Shown: positions 53,667 through 63,525 of the stretch, in pieces | Layout: each line of letters opens with the position of its first letter | Position numbering within the stretch: the first letter of the stretch is position 1 | From: Neobacillus mesonae | Lineage (GTDB): Bacteria > Bacillota > Bacilli > Bacillales > Cytobacillaceae | DNA length: 64,000 nucleotides | Assembly (NCBI RefSeq): GCF_023715155.1 | Contig: NZ_JAMBNQ010000022.1 | Location: 1 to 64,000 of the forward strand | Direction: 5' to 3' | Made by a program: the position numbers and the translations under genes | The notes under the pieces: model-generated | Databases searched by the model: none | The model's input: the letters and a program-made list of their open reading frames with translations, nothing else | What the model was told of the DNA's origin: nothing

Positions 53667-54113
53667 CTATTCAGTTAAAACTAATTCATAATGATAAAAC
53701 TGCGAGTCTCTTTTATATCCCAGTTTTTCATATAATCTTTGAGCAGAATCATTATCTAAGGCTGTACTTAGACTAAGACTTTTAGCACCTGTTTCAATCG
53801 CATATTCTTTTGCTTTGTTTAAGAGCATTTCTCCTATACCCTGTTTTCTGGCTTCTGTCACTACATATAAATCATTCAATATCCAAGCTCTTTTCATAGA
53901 TATAGAGGAAAATGCAGGATAAAGCTGAGTAAAACCAACATAATTTTGGCTGTCTTTCACTGCAAAAATGACGGAATCTTTATTTTCCATCCGTTGTTTT
54001 ATATAAGTTCTGGCACCTTCTAAATCTGATTCTTGTTGGTAGAACATCCGATACAAATTAAATAAACTTGAAACACCATCTACATCTTCCATTGCAGCTT
54101 GAACGATTTCCAT
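53667..54113 (-). CDS. GNAT family N-acetyltransferase
   Basis: A 148-residue acetyl-CoA-dependent acetyltransferase. Motif A, EARKQGIGEMLLNKAKEYA (about 90-108), contains the Q/R-x-x-G-x-G/A pyrophosphate loop, and NDSAQRLYEKLGYKRD is motif B. The substrate is unknown. The ATG at 54113 has GGGGG 6 nt upstream; an in-frame TTG immediately precedes it. Confidence 0.88.
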   Translation of the reverse strand: MEIVQAAMEDVDGVSSLFNLYRMFYQQESDLEGARTYIKQRMENKDSVIFAVKDSQNYVGFTQLYPAFSSISMKRAWILNDLYVVTEARKQGIGEMLLNKAKEYAIETGAKSLSLSTALDNDSAQRLYEKLGYKRDSQFYHYELVLTE

Positions 54114-54358
54114 CAATTCCCCCGCCTTTGTAAAAATAGTTACTAACCTAAGTTTATACCAAAAACGGACTCGAAATGTGAAAAAGTGCTCTGCTGTGCC
54201 AGCTTAAAAGACTGACGCAACAGTTATCCCGTCTTATCAATGAAGTCATTTTTTATTTGTTCATCTAATAAAATTTATTTAATTTGCACATTGAATTTAC
54301 AAGGCTTTAACATTCAGATGATATGATTGCTTTACCAACAAATGAGGGGGCAGTAAAA

Positions 54359-55156
54359 ATGAATGTGCGTGCAGTATTTATTGATATGGATGGTACACTC
54401 CTGAAAGCCTCAAACACTATTTCCCGCCGAAACATGGAAGCCATTTATAAACTCATGAATCAGGGTGTTAAAGTATTTCTGGCCACTGGCCGGCACTACG
54501 AAGTAACGGTTCCTTACCATAAAGAACTTGGATTAAAAACCCCAATGATTTGTTTGAATGGTGCCTCTATTCACGACGCAGAGACAGGAAGAACTATACA
54601 AATGAAACCCGTGCGATTGAACGAAGAACGCTTCCACCATCTGACTGCTGAAAATCCTTGTAATGTTATTATTCATACTGCAAATGGAATCTATTGTAAG
54701 AAAACAAATGAAGAAATCGATTATTGGACAAAAGTTGGGCAAATGCCGCCGCGGTATATTGGGGATTTAAGACAGGCAAATTATCAAGATGTTCTTAAAT
54801 ATTGTGTTCTAACAGGTGTACCGAGTCCAGAATTTTCCGCTCTGTTTGAAAAGGAAGCAGAAATCATCAATTGGAATAACGGGTTTGAACTTATTGCCCC
54901 TAATGTCTCCAAATGGTCTGCTATAAAAAACTTACTTCGCGCATATCGAATCAGCCCAAATGAAGCGGCAGCTATTGGAGACGGACCCAATGATATCGAG
55001 ATGCTTCGACATATCGGTACTGGTGTGGCAATGGAGAACGCTGGTGAAAAGGTCAAAGCCGCAGCTGATTTTGTTACAGGACACCACGAAAATGATGGAT
55101 TAGCCGAGTTTATTGAGCGCTATCTTTATAAATCATATGAATCAAAGGTGATTTAA
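54359..55156 (+). CDS. HAD Cof-type phosphatase
   Basis: A 265-residue HAD-IIB hydrolase with motif I IDMDGTLLKASNT, motif II LATGRH and motif IV GDGPNDIEMLRH, and a C2 cap. It probably dephosphorylates small phosphorylated metabolites. The ATG at 54359 follows GAGGGGG; the open frame extends 12 codons further upstream without a ribosome binding site. Terminator at 55186. Confidence 0.88.
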   Translation: MNVRAVFIDMDGTLLKASNTISRRNMEAIYKLMNQGVKVFLATGRHYEVTVPYHKELGLKTPMICLNGASIHDAETGRTIQMKPVRLNEERFHHLTAENPCNVIIHTANGIYCKKTNEEIDYWTKVGQMPPRYIGDLRQANYQDVLKYCVLTGVPSPEFSALFEKEAEIINWNNGFELIAPNVSKWSAIKNLLRAYRISPNEAAAIGDGPNDIEMLRHIGTGVAMENAGEKVKAAADFVTGHHENDGLAEFIERYLYKSYESKVI

Positions 55157-55185
55157 TGATGGTCATAAAAGCCTGAATAAAAATG

Positions 55186-55225
55186 GAGGGAGCCCCGAAA
55201 TTATTACTCTTGGGGCTCTCTTTTT
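55186..55225 (+). terminator. Terminator of HAD gene
   Basis: GAGGGAGCCCC pairs with GGGGCTCTC and is followed by five T. Confidence 0.85.
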
Positions 55226-55365
55226 GTTTACTTATCTCCCCAAAATGCCTATCGATTGCTCCAGTCTCCAGGGGTCATACTGGGGAGTGCCTGGCACTTT
55301 ATTAACCTGCAGAACTGTTTTATGATAAAGATGAAGTGAATAAAATTTTAAAAGGGGGAAGTCCA

Positions 55366-56355
55366 ATGAAAGCTATTCAAATGTCGTCCTTTGGAGGACC
55401 GGAAGTATTAAAGCTGGCAGAAATAGAAGAGCCTGTACCAGCAGAAAATGAGGTGCGGGTTAAGCTTTATTATGCTGGGGTAAATCCTGCTGAAACTTAT
55501 ATCCGTGCAGGCGGTTACGCATTCTTCACTCCAGAATTTCCATATGTCCCTGGATTTGACGGCGCAGGTGTGGTAGATAAGGTTGGACCGGGTGTCACGA
55601 GGCTTAAAATGGGTGATCGTGTATTCGTCGCTTCCAATTTAGCCAAAAGAAAAACTGGAACATATGCAGAAAAAGTGGTTTGTGATGCCGAAGCTGTACA
55701 TAAATTACCAGAATCCATAAGCTTCGAGCAAGGAGCTGCACTGGGTGTTCCGGTTACGGCTGCCTACCGGGCACTTTTTCACCGTGCTCATTTAAAACCA
55801 GGAGAAACCGTATTAGTCCATGGAGCTTCCGGCGGTGTAGGAATTTTAGCTGTTCAGCTGGCTAAATATGCAGGGGCACAGGTCATCGGAACTGCCGGGA
55901 CAGAAGAGAGCATGGAATTGGTAAAGAAATTTGGTGCAGATGCTGTACTTAATCACAATCAAACAGGCTATTTGGAACAGATTTCTGCCATAACAGATGG
56001 CGGAGGCGTTGATGTGGTTATTGAGATGCTGGCAAATGTAAATCTTGAAGAAGATTTAAAAATGCTTAATAAGTACGGCCGCATAGTAGTCATCGGCAAC
56101 CGCGGATCATTGGATTTCAATCCCCGTCTGACAATGGCAAAAGAAGCAGATATTCTCGGCATGGCTGTATGGAATGCCCCAATGGATGAATTTAATGAAA
56201 GTTTAACTGCCATTGAAGCTGCCCTGAAAAATGGAGGTTTGCAGCCATTCGTTGGAACCATACTGCCGCTGGAAGAAGCAGCCCAAGCACAGATTCAGAT
56301 TTTAAACAGTAAAGCTAAGGGTAAAATGGTATTAAAGATTGCTGACGAAGACTAA
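55366..56355 (+). CDS. Quinone oxidoreductase (zeta-crystallin-like MDR)
   Basis: A 329-residue NADPH-dependent medium-chain reductase without the zinc-binding cysteines of alcohol dehydrogenases. The N-terminal GroES-like domain (YVPGFDGAGVVDKVGPGV) is followed by the Rossmann fold VHGASGGVGILAVQLAKYAG (about 140-160). It reduces quinones or enones. The ATG at 55366 has AAGGGGGAAG upstream. Confidence 0.9.
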   Translation: MKAIQMSSFGGPEVLKLAEIEEPVPAENEVRVKLYYAGVNPAETYIRAGGYAFFTPEFPYVPGFDGAGVVDKVGPGVTRLKMGDRVFVASNLAKRKTGTYAEKVVCDAEAVHKLPESISFEQGAALGVPVTAAYRALFHRAHLKPGETVLVHGASGGVGILAVQLAKYAGAQVIGTAGTEESMELVKKFGADAVLNHNQTGYLEQISAITDGGGVDVVIEMLANVNLEEDLKMLNKYGRIVVIGNRGSLDFNPRLTMAKEADILGMAVWNAPMDEFNESLTAIEAALKNGGLQPFVGTILPLEEAAQAQIQILNSKAKGKMVLKIADED

Positions 56356-56545
56356 GAAAATTGCGGCTAAGATAGATAATTTTAAATAAACATATGTTAA
56401 CAAGCATTCTGAGTTTAATTCTTTTGAATTTTTCTTCGGGTGCTTTTTTTGTAGAATCTTCATTTATAATTCCACAAGGAGAAAATTCTAAATATTTTTT
56501 ACAATTTAATTGACAAAAAAGTGAGCTTGTGAGAATATAATATTA

Positions 56546-56559
56546 TGAATGCGCTTTCA
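56546..56559. promoter_or_regulatory. cre site (CcpA) at glycine permease promoter
   Basis: TGAATGCGCTTTCA is a near-perfect cre palindrome overlapping the -10/start region downstream of TTGACA (56510-56515). It suggests carbon catabolite repression of the riboswitch-permease unit. Confidence 0.7.
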
Positions 56560-56629
56560 TTATTAACTTGAGATTATTGTATATGTTTTACAAAGTTATT
56601 AAATATCTCTACATAAAAACAATCAAATA

Positions 56630-56862
56630 TTGTACGGTTGATTGTATTGGGAGAGAGTGACAGATGTCACCGCCGAAGGAGCAAATTCCATAAAACCCTT
56701 GGAATAAATCTCTCAGGTAAAAAGAACCAGTACATGACGTAACTCTGGAGAGCGCATATTTCTTTATATGCCACCAAAGGGGATCCATTTTTTCGTGGGA
56801 TAAACTTTCAGGTAAAAGGACAGAGAGGGTAGAAACAATTGCCTTCTTCTGTCCTTTTTTTG
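56630..56862 (+). ncRNA. Glycine riboswitch 1 (tandem aptamers) with terminator
   Basis: Two glycine aptamers in series: the first from GGGAGAGAGTGAC through ACCGCCGAAGGAGCAA to CTCTCAGGTAAAA (about 56650-56735), the second from CTGGAGAGCGC through GCCACCAAAGGGG to CTTTCAGGTAAAAGGAC (about 56742-56825). An expression-platform terminator follows, AAAGGACAG pairing with CTGTCCTTT, then T (to 56862). Glycine binding should favour read-through to the permease. Confidence 0.93.
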
Positions 56863-57077
56863 TTTGAAAACAAATACCTGTAATCCAGCACACCATTAAG
56901 TCATAAAAAAAGAGATTTCTATTTTTGAGATGTTAATAGCTTTTATCTCTGATTGTGTATTAGCGCATTTTCAAAAAGGAGGAGCGCAAATTAGTAAAGA
57001 AACGATGTAAAAATTGCTGAGTTTATATGGTCTAGTTCAAGAATTAAGCAAAAAATTTGGGAAAAGAGGGGAACCAT

Positions 57078-58466
57078 TTGCAGGAAGAGAAATTGATGAG
57101 AGGCCTGAAAAACAGGCACGTGCAGCTTATTGCTATTGGCGGTGCGATTGGAACTGGATTATTTCTTGGTGCAGGAAAATCAATTCATTTGGCAGGACCT
57201 TCAATTTTATTTGCCTATATGATTACAGGGGCCATTTGCTTTTTAATTATGCGTGCACTTGGCGAACTGCTCTTAACCAATTTAAACTATCATTCATTTG
57301 TTGATTTTGTTAGAGACTATTTAGGGGATATGGCTGCATTTATTACTGGCTGGACCTACTGGTTTTGCTGGATTTCGATTGCAATGGCTGATCTAACTGC
57401 AGTCGGTCTCTATTTTCAGTTTTGGTTTCCAAGTGTACCACAGTGGATGCCGGGATTAATAGCTTTGGTTATCCTGTTGATTATGAACCTTACGACCGTA
57501 AAACTTTTTGGAGAAATGGAATTTTGGTTTGCCTTAATTAAGGTCATCGCCATCATCGGATTGATTGTAGTTGGTATTTTCATGATTTTTAAAGGCTTTT
57601 CTACTAGCTCTGGACCTTCCAGTTTCACGAATCTTTGGAAACATGGCGGCATGTTCCCAAATGGAATAAATGGATTTGTTCTTTCCTTCCAGATGGTCGT
57701 ATTTGCCTTTGTTGGTATTGAGCTTGTGGGGCTTACAGCAGGTGAAACAGAAGATCCGGAGAGGGTAATCCCAAAAGCAATTAACAATATTCCGATTAGG
57801 GTGTTTATTTTCTACCTTGGTGCGCTTCTTGTCATTATGAGCATTTATCCATGGAACGCCATTAACCCGGAAAAGAGTCCATTCGTCCAAGTATTTTCTG
57901 CAGTCGGTATTACTGCGGCAGCGGGTATCGTAAATTTTGTCGTCCTGACTTCTGCTGCTTCTGCATGTAACAGTGGTATCTTCAGCACCAGCCGGATGGT
58001 ATTTGGACTGGCAAAGGATAAAAATGCACCGGCACGATTTGGGAAACTTACATCACATAAAGTACCATCTAACGCATTGTTCTTTTCGACTGCCGTTATC
58101 CTCGTTTCTGTCATTTTAAACTATATTATGCCAGAAGGCGTTTTTACATTGATAACAAGTATTTCTACAGTATGTTTCATTTATATTTGGGGGATTACGG
58201 TTATTAGTCATTTAAAGTATCGTAAAGAGAGACCTGATCTTGCAAAAGCTAATAAGTTTAAAATGCCGCTTTATCCATTTTCTAATTATTTGATCCTTGC
58301 TTTCCTAGCATTTGTTCTGGTGGTACTTGCACTAGCAGAAGACACACGTGTTTCCTTATTTGTAACCCCTGTTTGGTTTATTATGCTAATTGCCATTTAT
58401 AAAACACGGAATACGAAGGACAAACAAGAGGATCAAGTTATTCAGGAAGAAATTGCAGAAAATTAA
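57078..58466 (+). CDS. CycA-like glycine/D-alanine/D-serine permease
   Basis: A 462-residue, twelve-helix APC-family amino acid:proton symporter. RHVQLIAIGGAIGTGLFLGA, GWTYWFCWISIAMADLTAV, GEMEFWFALIKVIAI and FVVLTSAASACNSGIFSTSR closely follow E. coli CycA, which carries glycine, D-Ala and D-Ser. A glycine riboswitch in the leader supports glycine as substrate. The TTG at 57078 with GAGGGG 6 nt upstream is preferred over the TTG at 57057. It lies upstream of the glycine/serine catabolic operon. Confidence 0.9.
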   Translation: MQEEKLMRGLKNRHVQLIAIGGAIGTGLFLGAGKSIHLAGPSILFAYMITGAICFLIMRALGELLLTNLNYHSFVDFVRDYLGDMAAFITGWTYWFCWISIAMADLTAVGLYFQFWFPSVPQWMPGLIALVILLIMNLTTVKLFGEMEFWFALIKVIAIIGLIVVGIFMIFKGFSTSSGPSSFTNLWKHGGMFPNGINGFVLSFQMVVFAFVGIELVGLTAGETEDPERVIPKAINNIPIRVFIFYLGALLVIMSIYPWNAINPEKSPFVQVFSAVGITAAAGIVNFVVLTSAASACNSGIFSTSRMVFGLAKDKNAPARFGKLTSHKVPSNALFFSTAVILVSVILNYIMPEGVFTLITSISTVCFIYIWGITVISHLKYRKERPDLAKANKFKMPLYPFSNYLILAFLAFVLVVLALAEDTRVSLFVTPVWFIMLIAIYKTRNTKDKQEDQVIQEEIAEN

Positions 58467-58589
58467 GTGAATGTTTAAAATACAGCCTTTTTCATTTTTG
58501 CCTGTTACCGGTTTCAAAAAATCTTAAAAAATGCTTGACGCAAGGTGTCTTTACCATTATTCTGAAAATAACAAAAAAATAGAGCGGAT

Positions 58590-58818
58590 GACGGTTGTGG
58601 GAGAGTGCAATTTAGTTTACACGCCACCGAAGGAGCAAGTTCCAAAAAAACCCTTGGAATTAATCTCTCAGGTAGATGGAACCACAACTGGACGCAACTC
58701 TGGAGAGCGCGAATACGCCACCAAAGGGGAAGGTTCTAAAAGGACTAAACTCTCAGGTAAAAGGACAGAGAAGGGAAAAAGTAAGCTTTTTAAGCTGCCC
58801 TTCTGCTGTCCTTTTTTG
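58590..58818 (+). ncRNA. Glycine riboswitch 2 (tandem aptamers) with terminator
   Basis: A second tandem glycine riboswitch. Aptamer 1 runs from GGGAGAGTGC through GCCACCGAAGGAGCAAG to CTCTCAGGTAGA; aptamer 2 from CTGGAGAGCGC through GCCACCAAAGGGG to CTCTCAGGTAAAAGGAC. The terminator stem AAAGGACAG...GAAGGG pairs with CCCTTC...CTGTCCTTT and ends in six T. A promoter TTGACG (58535-58540), 18 nt, TATTCT (58559-58564) precedes it. It controls glyA and the downstream operon. Confidence 0.94.
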
Positions 58819-58942
58819 CGTGCAAAAAAACAGTGACCTGCATAGTCTTCTTCGAAAAGAAGGGCTAGGGTGATGAAGAATCATTGCTTCTATGGCTTTA
58901 CATGATTGGGTAGTTTGAAAAACATTTCAAGGAGGAACAGGA

Positions 58943-60193
58943 ATGGGACTACAACAAAATGATTTAACGATTTTTGAAGCAATTAAGAAAGAGCAAAATC
59001 GCCAGCTTCAAACATTAGAGTTGATTGCATCAGAAAACTTCGTGAGTCAAGATGTGCTGGAAGCAATGGGGAGTGCGTTGACAAATAAATATGCTGAGGG
59101 TTATCCAGGGAAGCGCTATTATGGTGGATGTGAGTTTGTCGATATAGCTGAGACAACAGCCATTGACCGTCTGACTAAGTTGTTTGGTGCTAAATATGCA
59201 AATGTTCAGCCGCATTCGGGTGCGCAGGCAAATTTTGCTGTGTTTTTCGCACTGCTTCAGCCTGGCGATAAAGTGATGGGGATGAACCTTTCTCAAGGAG
59301 GGCATTTAACACACGGAAGCCCTGTAAGCGTTTCTGGGAAATGGTTTGACATTGTATCTTATGGTGTGAAAAAGGATACACATTTGATTGACTATGATGA
59401 ACTGGAAGACATGGCGAAAAAGGAAAAACCGAAATTGATTATTGCCGGGGCAAGTGCTTACCCCAGGGTGATTGATTTCGCGCGTTTCAGACAAATCGCC
59501 GATCAGGTTGGTGCTAAATTAATGGTGGATATGGCACATATTGCGGGGCTTGTTGCTGCCGGTCTTCATCCATCACCGGTTCCATATGCAGATGTTGTAA
59601 CTAGTACCACGCATAAAACCTTAAGAGGACCGCGCGGCGGTATTATTTTAACAAATGATGAAGAAATCATGAAAGCCATTAATAGATCGGTGTTCCCAGG
59701 GATTCAAGGCGGCCCGCTCATGCACATTATCGCAGCCAAGGCGGTCGCTTTCAACGAGGCCTTACAGCCAAGTTTTAAGGAATATGCCAAACAAGTCATT
59801 GAAAATGCAGTAACACTTGGCGAAACATTAAAAAACGAAGGTGCAGCCCTTGTTTCGGGCGGAACAGATAATCATATCGTTCTTTTAGATTTACGTCCGT
59901 GGAATTTAACCGGAAAAGAAGCAGAGAAATTGTTAGAAGAAGCAGGAATTACTGTAAATAAAAATACGATTCCATATGACCCTGAAAAACCATTTGTTAC
60001 AAGTGGTATCCGGATGGGAACAGCAGCGTTGACAACGCGCGGCATGAAACAGGAGGAAATGGTGAAAATCGGAAAAGTCATCGCAGCTGTTCTGAAAAGT
60101 AAAGGGGACAAATTAGTGCTGGAGAAAGCCAGGGAAACCACTAAAACAATTTGTGAGGCCTACCCGCTGTTTCAACAGGCAGTCACAGTGTAA
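58943..60193 (+). CDS. glyA: Serine hydroxymethyltransferase
   Basis: A 416-residue PLP enzyme interconverting glycine plus methylene-THF with serine. [20 protein letters not shown] and the PLP lysine in [13 protein letters not shown] (about 229) are intact, and the length is normal. Placement behind a glycine riboswitch and before serine dehydratase genes points to a catabolic role, with glycine routed via serine to pyruvate; the housekeeping glyA of Bacillus is usually elsewhere. The ribosome binding site AAGGAGG lies upstream. Confidence 0.95.
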   Translation: MGLQQNDLTIFEAIKKEQNRQLQTLELIASENFVSQDVLEAMGSALTNKYAEGYPGKRYYGGCEFVDIAETTAIDRLTKLFGAKYANVQPHSGAQANFAVFFALLQPGDKVMGMNLSQGGHLTHGSPVSVSGKWFDIVSYGVKKDTHLIDYDELEDMAKKEKPKLIIAGASAYPRVIDFARFRQIADQVGAKLMVDMAHIAGLVAAGLHPSPVPYADVVTSTTHKTLRGPRGGIILTNDEEIMKAINRSVFPGIQGGPLMHIIAAKAVAFNEALQPSFKEYAKQVIENAVTLGETLKNEGAALVSGGTDNHIVLLDLRPWNLTGKEAEKLLEEAGITVNKNTIPYDPEKPFVTSGIRMGTAALTTRGMKQEEMVKIGKVIAAVLKSKGDKLVLEKARETTKTICEAYPLFQQAVTV

Positions 60194-60208
60194 GAAAGGG
60201 GTACACAA

Positions 60209-60721
60209 ATGGAATATCAGAGCTGTTTTGACATTATTGGCCCGATTATGGTGGGACCTTCCAGTTCGCATACAGCGGGTGTCGTATCGATTGGTAAATT
60301 TATTTATGAATTATTGGGAAGATGTCCGCAAGAAGCCAATATTGTCTTTTATGATTCTTTTGCTGAAACCTATCAGGGGCATGGGACAGATAAAGCCCTC
60401 ATTGGCGGGTTACTTGGGATGAGTACTGATGATCCGCGTATCAAATCCTCATTAGAGTGTGCCAAGGAGTATGGTTTGCGGTACCAGTTTGGCTTTGCAG
60501 AAGGTTGTGAGTATTACGATCACCCCAATATCGTCATCGTAACGGCGAAGTCTGGCGATGAAGTTATGAAAGCAGGAGGGGTATCACTCGGCGGCGGACT
60601 TTCCAAAATCTTTATGATTAACAGTGAGATGGTCGATATTCGTTTAAGTGCTGGTGACAATTTTACAGCTCTTACCCGTCAAAATCATCCTAGAAGAAAA
60701 AGACTGATGGAGGCAATATGA
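60209..60721 (+). CDS. sdaAB: L-serine dehydratase beta subunit lacking ACT domain
   Basis: A 170-residue beta chain of the iron-sulfur L-serine dehydratase. The core GPSSSHTAGVVSIGK, AETYQGHGTDKALIGGLLG and GGVSLGGGLSKI is conserved. Typical Bacillus SdaAB has about 220 residues with a C-terminal ACT domain; here the protein ends soon after the core with a short basic tail ([12 protein letters not shown]). The stop overlaps the sdaAA start (ATGA), so the truncation is clean and the pair is still coupled. Confidence 0.88.
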   Translation: MEYQSCFDIIGPIMVGPSSSHTAGVVSIGKFIYELLGRCPQEANIVFYDSFAETYQGHGTDKALIGGLLGMSTDDPRIKSSLECAKEYGLRYQFGFAEGCEYYDHPNIVIVTAKSGDEVMKAGGVSLGGGLSKIFMINSEMVDIRLSAGDNFTALTRQNHPRRKRLMEAI

Positions 60722-61602
60722 TGGAAATTCAATCCATGAGAGAGTTGATTGATGTCTGTGAAAGAAAACAAAAAAACATTGGCGAAATGATGCTGCTGAT
60801 GGAAACAGAGAAGTCAGGAAGAGATGAAGAAACCATTATTGCCATGATGGAAGAGCGATTGATAAAAATGAAGGAAGCTGTTGACAGCGGGAGCAAGGAC
60901 GCTTCGGCTTCCCCAAGCGGCATTTCCGGCGGTGATGCCGTGAAAATGGTTGATTATATGAATCAAGGTAAGGCTCTTTCAGGAAATTATATTAGTCATG
61001 CCATGTCCTATTCATTAGCAACTTCAGAAGGTAATGCCCGCATGGGAGTCATTGTTGCAACGCCAACTGCCGGAGCAGCCGGCATTTTACCTGGTGTCTT
61101 ATTCTCGCTTCATAAAAATGACGGAACTCCTTTTAAAGAATTAGTGATGGGACTGTTTACAGCAAGTATGCTCGGGCTCATCATTGCTAACCGTTCCTTT
61201 ATTTCGGGGGCAGCAGGAGGGTGCCAGGCCGAAGTCGGATCGGCAACTGCTATGGCTGCTGGAACAATCGTTGAGTTAAAAGGAGGCACCCCACAGCAGG
61301 CGGTAACTGCGACTGCGATTGCGATAAAGTCGCTATTAGGTTTAGTTTGTGATCCGGTAGCAGGTCTTGTTGAAGTGCCTTGCATTAAGCGAAATGTGAT
61401 TGGAACATCCATCGCATTTTCTGCAGCGGACATGGCCCTTGCTGGAATTGAAAGCCGTATACCTTGTGATGAAGTAATTGAAGCAATGTATCGGGTTGGT
61501 AAAGAGATGCCTCGGACACTCCGTGAAACATCACTTGGAGGGCTGGCAATGACAGAAACAGGGAAACAGGTGAAAGAACGGCTATTTTGCAGGAAATCAT
61601 AG
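60718..61602 (+). CDS. sdaAA: L-serine dehydratase alpha subunit
   Basis: A 294-residue catalytic chain that deaminates serine to pyruvate with a [4Fe-4S] cluster. [29 protein letters not shown] and [14 protein letters not shown] carry cluster cysteines. The ribosome binding site GATGGAGG lies inside the sdaAB end. It works with the beta chain of the preceding gene. Confidence 0.93.
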   Translation: MMEIQSMRELIDVCERKQKNIGEMMLLMETEKSGRDEETIIAMMEERLIKMKEAVDSGSKDASASPSGISGGDAVKMVDYMNQGKALSGNYISHAMSYSLATSEGNARMGVIVATPTAGAAGILPGVLFSLHKNDGTPFKELVMGLFTASMLGLIIANRSFISGAAGGCQAEVGSATAMAAGTIVELKGGTPQQAVTATAIAIKSLLGLVCDPVAGLVEVPCIKRNVIGTSIAFSAADMALAGIESRIPCDEVIEAMYRVGKEMPRTLRETSLGGLAMTETGKQVKERLFCRKS

Positions 61603-61615
61603 GGGGGAATTATCG

Positions 61616-62731
61616 ATGGGGGTAAATACCGCATTAAAGCAAACAGCACTTTTTGATACTTATGGAAAATATGGAGCGAAGGTCATTGACTTTGGAGGCT
61701 GGGCACTCCCGGTACAGTTTTCGAGCATATTAGAGGAACATGAAACAGTCCGGACAAAAGCAGGACTGTTTGATGTCTCACATATGGGTGAAGTGCTTGT
61801 TGAAGGGAAAGATGCAGAGCGTTACATCAACCGCCTTGTCACAAACGATGTGACCAAACTCAGTATCAATCAAGCACAGTATACCGCAATGTGTTATCCA
61901 GACGGCGGAACAGTCGATGATTTACTTGTGTACAAATTAGAAAATGAAAAGTTTTTGCTCGTTATCAATGCTGCAAACATTGAAAAAGATTTCGACTGGA
62001 TGCTAAAGCAAGCAAATGTGGAAGAGATGACGCTTCAAAACATTTCGAATGAAATTGCTCAGCTGGCTATTCAAGGGCCAAAGGCTGAAGGTATCTTACA
62101 AAAATTAACTGAAATTGATCTTTCAGAAATTGGCTCATTTAAATTTGCGCAGCATATCGCTATAGACGGGCTAAAGGATGTACTCGTATCTCGTACGGGT
62201 TATACCGGTGAAGATGGTTTCGAGCTGTATTTTGCCGCAGCTCAAGCCCCGGTGCTTTGGGAAAAGCTTTTAGAAGCAGGAAGAGAAAAAGGCCTAAAAC
62301 CATGTGGGCTTGGAGCACGTGATACTCTTCGTTTAGAAGCGCGTCTTGCACTCTATGGTCAAGAACTGTCAAGTGATATCAGCCCGCTAGAAGCCGGAAT
62401 CGGATTTGCAGTAAAACTGAAAAAAGAAAGCGATTTTGTCGGGAAGGCCGCACTCATAGCTCAAAAAGAGACTGGATTAAAACGTAAATTAGCAGGGATT
62501 GAAGTCACTGGACGTGGAATCCCGCGCCATGGTTATAAGGTTGTTTCAGAAACCGGAGAGGAAATTGGGGTTGTGACATCAGGAACACAGTCGCCGTCTT
62601 TAAAGAAAAGTATTGGTCTAGCACTTATTTCCGTTGAACATGCTGAAGCGGGGACGCCGCTAAAAGTAGAAATCCGTAACAAGCTCATTGATGCCGTTGT
62701 CGTGAAAACACCATTCTATAAAAGAGTGTAA
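61616..62731 (+). CDS. gcvT: Aminomethyltransferase (glycine cleavage T protein)
   Basis: A 371-residue THF-dependent T protein releasing ammonia and methylene-THF from the aminomethyl-lipoyl H protein. [31 protein letters not shown] with the folate-binding Asp region, [14 protein letters not shown] and [13 protein letters not shown] are conserved. The ribosome binding site is a run of G in AGGGGGGAATT. It is followed by gcvH. Confidence 0.95.
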   Translation: MGVNTALKQTALFDTYGKYGAKVIDFGGWALPVQFSSILEEHETVRTKAGLFDVSHMGEVLVEGKDAERYINRLVTNDVTKLSINQAQYTAMCYPDGGTVDDLLVYKLENEKFLLVINAANIEKDFDWMLKQANVEEMTLQNISNEIAQLAIQGPKAEGILQKLTEIDLSEIGSFKFAQHIAIDGLKDVLVSRTGYTGEDGFELYFAAAQAPVLWEKLLEAGREKGLKPCGLGARDTLRLEARLALYGQELSSDISPLEAGIGFAVKLKKESDFVGKAALIAQKETGLKRKLAGIEVTGRGIPRHGYKVVSETGEEIGVVTSGTQSPSLKKSIGLALISVEHAEAGTPLKVEIRNKLIDAVVVKTPFYKRV

Positions 62732-62826
62732 TAGAGTTACAAAATTGTATTCTTAAAATACCAGCCACAGACGGCAGCCTGGCGAAAATTAAATAACAAA
62801 TTTACAGTTGAAAGGAAGAAAAAGTA

Positions 62827-63222
62827 ATGACACAAGCAACAGCAAGTTTACTATATAGCAAGGAACATGAGTGGGTTTTACAATTAGACGGAAATCGTGT
62901 GCGAATTGGCATTTCTGATTATGCACAAAAACAGTTAGGAGATATCGTATTTGTTGAAAATCCTCAAGTGGATGATGAGGTAACGGCGGATGAATCCATG
63001 GGAACCATTGAATCGGTCAAAGCAGTTTCTGAAATTTATGCTCCTGTATCAGGTACGGTTGTTCGTGTTAATGAGGAGTTAGAAGATGCTCCCGAGGCCA
63101 TTAACGAATATCCATTTAGCAAAGGCTGGTTAGCAGAAGTAGAAATGTCAAGTCCGGAAGAGCTGGAAACTCTTTTAAATGAGGATGAGTACCTTGCATT
63201 TATTAAAGAAGGGGAGGAATAA
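62827..63222 (+). CDS. gcvH: Glycine cleavage system H protein
   Basis: A 131-residue lipoyl carrier. The lipoylated Lys lies in TIESVKAVSEIYAPVSG (about residue 64). EHEWVLQLDGNRVRIGISDYAQ at the start and length are typical. It shuttles the aminomethyl group between P, T and L proteins. The ATG is preceded by GAAAGGAAG. A gcvPA fragment follows at once. Confidence 0.95.
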   Translation: MTQATASLLYSKEHEWVLQLDGNRVRIGISDYAQKQLGDIVFVENPQVDDEVTADESMGTIESVKAVSEIYAPVSGTVVRVNEELEDAPEAINEYPFSKGWLAEVEMSSPEELETLLNEDEYLAFIKEGEE

Positions 63223-63223
63223 A

Positions 63224-63497
63224 ATGCCTTCAGCTTACAGATATCTTCCTGATACGGAACAAGACCAAGAGGAAATGCTTTCCTTTTTAAATCTTTCTTC
63301 TATTGATGAGTTGTTTGAAGATATTCCGGTTGATTTACACCTTAAAGAAGATCTCAATATACCGAAGGCAGTTCCTGAAGCACTTTTTTTGAAAAAAATG
63401 AATCAGCTTGCAGTAAAAAAATGATGATCATTATCCCACCTTTCTTGGTGCAGGTACGTATGATGAACAAGTTCGTGCTCCAAAAGCGAATGTATAA
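63224..63497 (+). pseudogene. gcvPA: Truncated, frameshifted gcvPA remnant
   Basis: A good start (GGGGAGG upstream) encodes the N-terminus of glycine decarboxylase subunit 1: YRYLPDTEQDQEEML and SSIDELFEDIP. A run of seven A at 63415-63421 shifts the frame; removing one A continues into DDHYPTFLGAGTYDEQ, another GcvPA motif, before a TAA at 63495. Only about 90 of about 448 residues survive and gcvPB is absent, so this locus cannot supply a P protein. Confidence 0.88.
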
Positions 63498-63525
63498 TCA
63501 GATAAATATGAAGTGAGGTCCTTTC

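Noticed and set aside
61110-61649. 179-codon antisense open frame inside sdaAA
   Set aside because: It is a shadow of the well-supported sdaAA gene; the composition is not protein-like.
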